A stretch of 64,000 bases of DNA, from contig OZ023269.1 in NCBI GenBank assembly GCA_964006375.1, positions 65,158,029 to 65,222,028 of the forward strand, written 5' to 3'. The notes beneath the pieces were generated by a model that was not told the DNA's origin, ran no database searches, and saw only the letters and a program-made list of their open reading frames with translations. This DNA comes from Tillus elongatus (Eukaryota; Arthropoda; Insecta; Coleoptera; Cleridae). How positions within the stretch are numbered: position 1 is the stretch's first letter; each line of letters opens with the position of its first letter. Made by a program: the position numbers and the translations under genes. Shown here piece by piece: positions 57,210-64,000 of the stretch.

Positions 57210-58010
57210 ATGGCTGGACAAACTGTGTCTGTGTTGCCGACGGTGGAACAGTGCTGTTATAACCTGTGCGGTTTCTGTAAAATGAAAAACATTGAGTTTT
57301 CCGCACACTGTTGTGGAACGACGTTGCCTTGACTGATTATCTGAGGGCGCACTGCTCTGTCACACAGGTGTTCGCGCAAGGTGCCACTTACCTACCACGG
57401 TGGGTTGCCTGTCTTCAATTGCGACAGGCGATACACACCGAGACATACCTGTCCCGTAATCCACCACGGGTGCGTTTCGCTATGGCGGAGACGGATTTGA
57501 CGGCGCACACGTTGGTGGATTTGTTTAATTTCATCCGGGAGGTGCTCGTCAAACATTTCACCGGGATGACGTCGGCGATTGGGGGTCCCGATGTCGTCGT
57601 TAAGATAGACGAGGCAAAAATTGTCCAGCGTGGCCAATGGGTCGTCGGGGTGGGGGGGGGGGGGGGGGGGGTTGTCTGTGGTTCACGGGGTGTTTGCGGC
57701 CAGGCATTTATGGTTCCGGTGGCTGATCCCAGTGCGCGGACTTTTATGCGAGTTATCCGGGACCATGTGTTGCTTGGCAGCGTCATCGTGACGGACTATT
57801 GGAGGGACTACAGCGTTTTGGAGGCGGCGGGATTCCGCCATTTCACTGAGAACCACAGCCTTCACTTTGTGCATCCCGAAACCGGCGCGCATACTCAGAA
57901 TATAGAGCGCATCTGGCTGGAGGCTAGGCGCCATGTGCCCCAGGGCCGGAGTCAGGGAGGCCCACTTCGATGGGTATCTGGCTGATGCTATGTTCCAGAG
58001 CTCTACCCCG
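57210..58010 (+). pseudogene. Merlin (ISXO2-like) transposase, frameshifted
   Basis: 57210 starts MAGQTVSVLPTVEQCC and ends in a stop at 57332. The frame open from 57311 carries the DDE domain: KIDEAKI with the first D (about 57607), QAFMVPVADPSARTFMRVI, VIVTDYWRDYSVLEAAGF with the second D (about 57787), NHSLHFVHPETGAHTQNIER with the third acidic E (about 57905). It then shifts frame near 57945 to VREAHFDGYLADAMFQ. A homopolymer of G at 57650-57670 lies between the first and second D and has probably grown within the coding sequence. At least two frameshifts, hence inactive. The usual family partner sequence (zinc-binding N-terminus) is only hinted at by CCYNLCGFC. Confidence 0.8.
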
Positions 58011-58139
58011 ACACCACCGTACGACTACACCACTTTTGGCAGGCTGCTGCTGCACTCTACCCGGGTCTGGAGCACCCTCTGCGGTAGTTCGTCTCGGACT
58101 CCATCGGCGCCCCATGTCCTGTCTCTTCAGGTGGCTACA

Positions 58140-59300
58140 GTAAGTAGCCTTGGGCGGTTGGTTTTCTTTCCCCGTCTGTTTGTTTTGGCGGGCTGGACGT
58201 CTTCCTGGGCGCCCTCTCCGGTGGGGATGGGAGTTGTACTGGGGGGCGGCGGTTGCTTGGGCCGTAAGTTTTCCTTCCCCGTCTTTCTGGGCGCCCTCTC
58301 CAATGGGGTTCGGCGACCTTGGGCCACTGGGTTCTTTCTTCGGGGTTTGGGGGGTTAGGGGAAATGGGGGTCCAGGGGATTCGGTTTAGGGGCTTCCTGC
58401 GGCCGCGCTATACCCCTTTTTCCGCGTTTTCCGCCTCGAATTTCCTTTTATTCTTCTTCCCCGCCCAGCACCCCATTTCGCTCCTGGTCCCGTAACTTCC
58501 CTGGGGGGTGTGAACAAGAATTTTTTCCTTGTTGCTTCTTGCTCTAGGGGGGTTTTAAAGGCTTTTTGTGATTTTTTTTTAATTGTTCGGGAGTTATTTC
58601 TAAAATGTAGTCGTTGTTTACCTTATTCTGTTAATGACCAGTGGTGTTGTAGTGGCTTATAAGGTTCATGTGTGGCCTTTTTTATAATCGGTGACGTGTT
58701 ATTTGTTTTTTTGTGATGAGGAAATTGCCATGCCGAAGGCTGTTAAATTACAAGGTCACAGATTGTTTACACGAGGGCCAGACTTATATCATTTGCTTGA
58801 GATGGAAAAGGTAAGTATTGTGTAAATTTGTTGTTCTTTTTTGTAAATTTCGATCGTTTCGCGGTATTTCCTATGGGATGTTCTCTCTTTCTGTACATAC
58901 TTTGCCACTTATATTGTAATATGGGTTTTCCTTCCTCTGGCGTCTTCGCCGTATGGATTTTCCTTCCCCTCTCGCGTGCGTACAACCACCCTCGTTGCAC
59001 AAACCACAAGAAAAATTTCTTGTTCATACCGCCTAACACAGTTACGGGACCTGGCATGAATAGTGGTGCTGTGCGGGGTAGGCAGGGCTTAGGGGGGATA
59101 TGACTTCAGAGGATGTGAAAAAGACAGCTTTCAAGCCGTTTTCTTCGCATTTTCTGCTAATATTTCCTTTTTATCGCCTACCCCGCCCTGCACCCCTCTT
59201 CACTCCTGGTCCCGTAACTTCCTTGGCGGGTGCGAACAAGAAATTTTTCTTGTGGGTTGTGCATCTAGGGGGGATCCTAGGCATGGTTCTGAACAATTTT
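58140..59300. repeat. Internal repeats of the Merlin-like element
   Basis: TGGTCCCGTAACTTCC...GTGCGAACAAGAAATTTTTC-type segments occur at about 58480-58560 (+), 58975-59075 (inverted) and 59195-59275 (+). A shorter CTTTCCCCGTCT...TGGGCGCCCTCTCC duplication lies at 58165-58310. Their function is unknown. Confidence 0.75.
58730..58810 (+). other. Possible first coding exon inside the Merlin-like element
   Basis: ATG then 27 codons (MPKAVKLQGHRLFTRGPDLY and HLLEMEK) end exactly at AAG|GTAAGTATTG, a perfect splice-donor context. The peptide matches nothing I know. No downstream exon identified. A chance open stretch cannot be excluded. Confidence 0.25.
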
Positions 59301-59338
59301 TTTTGAAAAGCGTTCGGGAGTTAAACTGCAAATTTACC

Positions 59339-59562
59339 GCGAATTTTCACAGAAATGTTTTTAATGTTAAATATGTTTTAATGAGTCACACTTAATAATA
59401 AATTATTTACCTTTGAGTTGGATTCAGGTTCAGATATATCCACATTGGCTAAAAATGCACTTAATGTCCTTCAAACAGCACACTAGCATTTCCTCGTTGG
59501 GGGTTCACGCGCTGTTGCCACTTCCTTCTCTTTAGCGACTTTGTAAGGAAAAATTTAAAGTC
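59339..59562. other. Partial minisatellite unit and spacer
   Basis: Begins directly after the Merlin-like terminus with GCGAATTTTCACAGAAATGT, which is the middle of the minisatellite unit that follows at 59563, then about 160 bp of unrelated sequence. Confidence 0.6.
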
Positions 59563-60555
59563 AAGACGCAGCATTCTGGTAACGAATTTTCATAGAAATG
59601 TTTTTAATGTTAAATATGTTTTTTAATGAGACATTAAATTTAGTAGAAATCTAAAGTCGGGCCGCAGCAGGTGCGTTATGGTATGTTTTTATTGTTAAAT
59701 ATGTTTTTTTAATGAGATCAAATTTAGTAGAAATTTAAAAGGTCGGGACGCAGCAAGTGCGTTATGGTAGAGAATTTTCACAGAACTGTTTTTAATGTTA
59801 AGTATGTTTTTTAATGGGACATAAAATTTAGTAGAAATTTAAAGTCAGGACGCAGCAAGGGCGTTATGGTAGCGAATTTTTATAGAAATGTGTTTAATGT
59901 TAAATATGTTTTTTTTTAATGAGACATCAAATTTACTAGAAATTTAAATATTCGGGACGCAGCAAGTGCGTTATGGTAGCGAATTTTCATAGAAATGTTT
60001 TTAAGGTGAAATGTTTTTTAATGAGACATCAAATTTAGTAGAAATTTAAAGTTGGGACGCAGCAAGTGCGTTATGGTAGCGAATTTTCATAGAAATGTTT
60101 TTAATGCTAAATATGTTTTTTTAATGAGACATCAAATTTACTAGAAATTTAAAAATTCGGGACGCAGCAAGTGCGTTATGGTAGCGAATTTTCATAGAAA
60201 TGTTTTTAAGGTTAAATGTTTTTTAATGAGACATCAAATTTAGTAGAAATTTAAAGTCGGGACGCAGCAAGTGCGTTATGGTAGCGAATTTTCATAGAAA
60301 TGTTTTTAATGTTAAATTTGTTTTTTATGAGACAGCAAATTAGTAGAAATTTAAAGTCTGGACGCACCAAGTGCGTTACGGTAGCGAATTTTCATAGATA
60401 TGTTTTTAATGTGAAATACGTTTTTTTAATGACATCAAATTTAGTAGAAATTTAAAAAGTCGGGGCGCAACAAATGCGTTATGGTAGTGAATTTTGATAG
60501 AATTTTTTTAATGTTAAATATGGTTTTTTTAATGAGACATCAAACTTAGTAGAAA
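59563..60555 (+). repeat. Minisatellite, ten units of 86-107 bp, built on a MITE terminal motif
   Basis: GACGCAGCA and variants recur at 59575, 59661, 59747, 59849, 59956, 60056, 60161, 60261, 60361 and 60463. The unit reads AAAGTCGGGACGCAGCAAGT, GCGTTATGGTAGCGAATTTT, CATAGAAATGTTTTTAATGT and so on. Its first 45 bp equal the terminal motif of the units at 45637 and 47660. Confidence 0.95.
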
Positions 60556-61446
60556 GTATAACTGCCAAGATATATGTTACGTCATATAGGCATTGTGTAT
60601 TTAAAATAACAATTTATTTCTATATTCAAATTTCGCTGAATGCGGATAAGAAACAATCTGCCAGCGCATGAGCAGATTCTAGACTATTAATGCGTCGATG
60701 CAAGGCGATGCGCGAGAAGGCGCCTGAAAAGTGTATGAAATGAACGGCCGTGCCGCCATTATTGTAATGTCATGCTGTGTAATTCAAGTCAAAATACAGT
60801 CCACTTAAGGCAAGAAAAGTCTATTAATTTTATTAAAATCAAACAAACACATCCACCAAATTGGTCATTCTCAACGAATTGGACAGCAAATCAATTCAAA
60901 GTGCAGTAAATCCAGTGTTATTTTCTGTTATAATATTAACTGATAAGAAGCTACTGTAGTAGCAGTCAATTCAAACCAAGGCAACAAACAGGTGAATACG
61001 TTCAGGTTTATGCATGGCATCTTCATCGCATTCATACAGCGAACAACAATACAATACAAATCCAGTAAGAAGCAGGCAGGCAGCAGGCGTACCCGAACCT
61101 TCCAGAGCATATCGAGTCGAAGCCAGGTGGCCAGAGAGGTAAAGGCAGCCAGCGGAGTCAAGAATAAGCAAACAGAATCATTGCAATTGAAAGACAACCC
61201 GGATAGTGTCGTCAAGGACAGTCGCAACCTCGAGAATCGTAGCACTTGAAATCTCAGCCAGCGGACAGCCTAATCAACAGGTTGCTGAGCCGGTCATATC
61301 AACAGGTAGTAATAGGAACATTTAAGAGTGAGTCGCTTTCATTTATATTTACAAAACATTATCCATTCATATTAATACAAAACTCTACTTGTACGTTTAT
61401 GCATGTCTATTTGACACATTTAATAATTTTATTTTAACATATTACA
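60556..61446. other. Leader or flank of the BEL/Pao element
   Basis: No coding signal recognised. It probably includes the LTR and untranslated leader of the element that starts at 61447, but no second LTR is available to mark them. Confidence 0.35.
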
Positions 61447-63030
61447 ATGAGTAATAGATCAAGAAAAGAGGAAAAAGAACTTTCAGCTTCTTTATTAAAA
61501 AAAGACGCTATCAAGGAACAGTTAAATAGGTTTAAAGAATTTCTTAGCGAACATTCAGAAACAAAATTGATTCAATTGCCCGACAGGCTCGCCAATTGTG
61601 AGGGTCTTTGGGATGACTTCCAAGAAGTTCAATTAAAAATTAAAAACATGTTAGATATAAATGAATATTGTGAAACACAAGGCACTGAACTAAGTGAATT
61701 TGAAAATCAATATTTTGAAGTTTTAGCCTCTGCTCGACAGGTTCTAAAGCACGGTTCTTTTAATTTTACAGTAAATCAAAACTCATCCGTTCAAAACATA
61801 CCTAATCAAAACATTAATACAAATAATAATTTTAATCCAAATATAGCCAATGTTGACTTTGATCAAACTGTGTCACCACCTAATTTTAATGCAAATATAA
61901 TTCAACATGGGCCAACAAGCCATGCCAGATTGCCCATGATAGAAATATCAAAGTTCAATGGAGCTTATGATCAGTGGGTTGCATTTTGTGACATATTCAC
62001 GTCTCTCATTGATTCCAACCCCAATCTTACTAATATTCAGAAGTTTTATTATTTAAAATCATATCTAATTGGTGATGCCGCTGAGGTTATTAATTCATTA
62101 GAAATAAGTTCTGATAATTACCAGGGGGCTTGGAGTCTTTTAAAGGTCAGGTTTAAAAACAAAAGGTTGATTGTTAATAATTATTTAAAATCACTTTTCA
62201 ATTTACAGCAGATCAATAAAGAATCACATGTAGCTTTAAGAAAATTTTTAGATGAAAGCAGAAAATTAATTCGTGCGCTAAAGGCTCTAAAACAAGATGT
62301 CGATTCTTGGGATCTCCTATTAATTTTTATGCTTTCAAATAAACTACATTCTATCACAAAGAGAGAATGGGAATCATCGATAGTAGGTAATGATTTTCCA
62401 ACTTTAAACAAGTTTTTTGATTTCTTATCATAAAGATGTCAACTTCTTGAAACTTTAAACTCAAACAATAAATCAGAGCAAAAAACTAGCCAGTCGCATA
62501 GTTTTCAAGGAAAACATTCAGGGCGTTTTAGAGGTGAGATTTCTTCTAAATCATTATTAGTCTCTAAAATGTCATTTTCTTGTCCATTTTGCAAAGACAA
62601 TCATTTTATGTTCAATTGTCACAAATTTCTTGACTTGCCAGTTAAAACTAGAATATTGGAAGTTAAGAAACTAAAACTTTGCGCCAATTGCTTTAGAAGC
62701 AATCATACACCAGCAGACTGTTTTAGTAGCAATTGTAAAAAATGTGGAAGAAAACACAGTTCGTTATTACACTGAGAAGACAACTCCCAAGGAAGTCAAC
62801 AAAACAGAAACTCTACAACAATTTCACCAAACTTCAACAATAACACAAGTCAACCACAACCAATTCAAAATCAGCAAACTCAACAAGGTGATTCTTGCCA
62901 ACGATCGCCCACACAATCAGTACATCAAGCTTTATCCAGCCAGTGTTTGCAGTTATATACAAAATCAGAAGTTTTGCTATCAACAGCAAGAGTATACGTC
63001 TTAGATTCACAAGGCAACCATATAGAATGC
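61447..63030 (+). pseudogene. BEL/Pao Gag and start of protease, two in-frame stops, truncated
   Basis: One reading frame runs 61447-63030 with only a TAA (62431) and a TGA (62774) in it. Part 1 (328 codons): a helical N-terminus, an asparagine-rich linker, then the BEL-type Gag core LPMIEISKFNGAYDQWVAFC, QKFYYLKSYLIGDAAEVINS and AWSLLKVRF. Part 2: zinc knuckles CPFCKDNHFMFNC (about 62581) and CANCFRSNHTPADC (about 62680), then NCKKCGRKHSSLLH. Part 3 reaches the protease edge (LLSTARVYVLDSQGNHIECR) and ends just before the LLDSGSQ-type active site, where unrelated sequence starts. RT, RNase H and integrase are missing. Confidence 0.85.
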
Positions 63031-63164
63031 AGATGTTGTTGTTGTGTGTATGGTTCGTGGATTGTAGTTACCGCTACTTACGTAATTATGTGGACTGTAT
63101 CGTGTTATGAAATAAAATCTCTTGGAAACACTTAACGTAGTTATATATTTAAACACAATAAAAC

Positions 63165-63400
63165 TATATACTATTGATATACGTGTAATACCACAAATGG
63201 ACTCGGTGCAGAAGCTCTTCGAAGCTGATGTGTTGAACGAATAGGCTTTAAAGCCATAAAACCTATATACCAATGATATGCATTATATATAGGCTGAACG
63301 TGTAATAGCACAACGCGTGCTCGTGTACAAATCAAATGCACTCGGTGCTGTAGCTCTTCGAAGCTAATCTCATGAACGAATAGGCCCTGTCCCGCTCTTG
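63165..63400. repeat. Two diverged direct units of about 137 bp
   Basis: CTCGGTGCAGAAGCTCTTCG (63199) and CTCGGTGCTGTAGCTCTTCG (63340) with matching flanks (CTATATAC..., GAACGAATAGGC). Confidence 0.8.
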
Positions 63401-63699
63401 AATATTGCAGGTACCCTGGTTTCGAGGCATGGGACATGCGCACAATACACTGCAGTCATGCCAGCCTCCCCGTGACACACAAGACTGCACTGCTTCAACT
63501 TCAAAACTGCGCGGCAAAACTAGACATACCGGCCGCCTTGAAGTAGTAACTTCAAAAAACTAACCTAAACATACAAACTTAAAAACTACACATAAAAATA
63601 TATACAAGTTATACAAATAGGCTAATAAAAAAATGTCTATAAAATGTTTCTATCACTGCATGGCAATATTGCAAGACGGTTCACTGCACTGCGGTGAAG
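63401..63699. other. Unclassified DNA
   Basis: No supported feature; may be the 3' end of the BEL/Pao fragment on the minus strand. Confidence 0.35.
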
Positions 63700-64000
63700 T
63701 TCGATAACACGGCCAAGTGTCCACTCACATTAAGCTAAATGTTGTCACGTATTAACACTAAATCCCCCGTACGAATGTCAAAGTCAGAACCGGTTTGTCA
63801 CTTTCCTCACTGCTGAAGACTGCTGATGTACTCGTAGCACCATCGTTTTCAAAACTGGTCTCTTAGTGGGTGCCTTTAGTGAGCCACCTATGAGGAAGTG
63901 ACGAGGAGTTAGGGGTGTTAGGTCATTGGGACATTCGGTACTTGGGTAAGAGGACAGGAATTCATGCAAGCCTCCACCTGTACTAGGATGGTGTATAACT
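63700..64000 (-). pseudogene. BEL/Pao integrase C-terminal fragment, runs off the window
   Basis: Minus strand frame 63784-63969 reads NDLTPLTPRHFLIGGSLKAP, the LTPxHFLIGxxL signature at the C-terminal end of BEL/Pao integrases. After a frame change it continues as FDIRTGDLVLIRDN (about 63735-63775), the GDLVLVxxDN block that follows in the family. Opposite in orientation to the BEL gag at 61447, so a separate copy. Confidence 0.75.

Larger units (their letters stand above)
56310..59338 (+). mobile_element. Merlin-like DNA transposon
   Basis: The ends share an inverted repeat: GGTGAATTTGCAGTTTAACT then CCCGAAC at 56310, and its reverse complement ending AATTTACC at 59338 (about 27 bp, plus weaker matches beyond). 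An ISXO2/Merlin-type transposase lies inside. The 8-9 bp flanks do not match each other, so the duplication is lost or one end is secondary. A further TIR-like GTTCGGGAGTTA word occurs at about 58587. Confidence 0.75.

Overview
This is a eukaryotic, almost certainly animal and most likely arthropod (insect-like) nuclear window. It is AT-rich and crowded with decayed transposable elements: mariner-like, piggyBac-like and Merlin-like DNA transposons, Ty3/gypsy and BEL/Pao LTR elements, Jockey-type LINEs, Penelope-like elements, and tRNA- and 5S-derived SINE-like repeats. It also holds unusually many long (TA)n tracts, a (CA)n tract of about 465 bp, a (TTTTTA)n tract of about 300 bp and several minisatellites. 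There are no bacterial-type operons. The only host protein-coding sequence I can support is two adjacent exons of the branched-chain alpha-keto acid dehydrogenase E2 gene (DBT) at 17698-18150, carrying the E3-binding domain and the first residues of the catalytic domain. The organism call rests on the repeat families and is an inference.

Layout. 151-4425: two abutting mariner-like elements with long inverted repeats, the second carrying a SINE-like insert. 4542-14316: a 9.8-kb gypsy element on the minus strand with LTRs, PBS-like and PPT-like sites, inserted inside a (TA)n tract. 14390-17392: LINE 3' ends and a MITE arm. 17698-18150: DBT exons. 18325-20382: a ribozyme-bearing foldback repeat, then a duplicated promoter-like module. 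20390-25840 and 41388-45046: two copies of a composite repeat block made of piggyBac-like transposase remnants plus Penelope-type GIY-YIG remnants; the first copy is interrupted by a young LINE with an intact RT frame. 26366-32050: ribozyme repeats, 5S- and tRNA-derived SINEs, a satellite with a unit of about 170 bp, and Penelope endonuclease pieces. 33575-38303: minisatellites and microsatellites. 38335-41380: a Penelope-like RT/endonuclease remnant and a gypsy remnant. 45631-47665: a 2-kb palindromic composite. 49922-55795: a second gypsy element with a G-patch domain and a small arginine-rich extra frame. 56310-59338: a Merlin-like element. 59563-60555: a minisatellite built on a MITE terminal motif. 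61447-64000: BEL/Pao fragments.

The most interesting signal is a family of hammerhead-ribozyme-like cores (CTGATGA, a GC-closed hairpin, GAAAC, GATC, GTC) at eight loci. Two lie downstream of Penelope endonuclease remnants, several lie inside foldback repeats, and one head-to-head pair is present in one copy of the composite block and absent at the same site in the other, which suggests that the ribozyme-bearing unit moves by itself. Most coding frames in the window are broken; the elements mainly record nested insertion history rather than cooperating genes.
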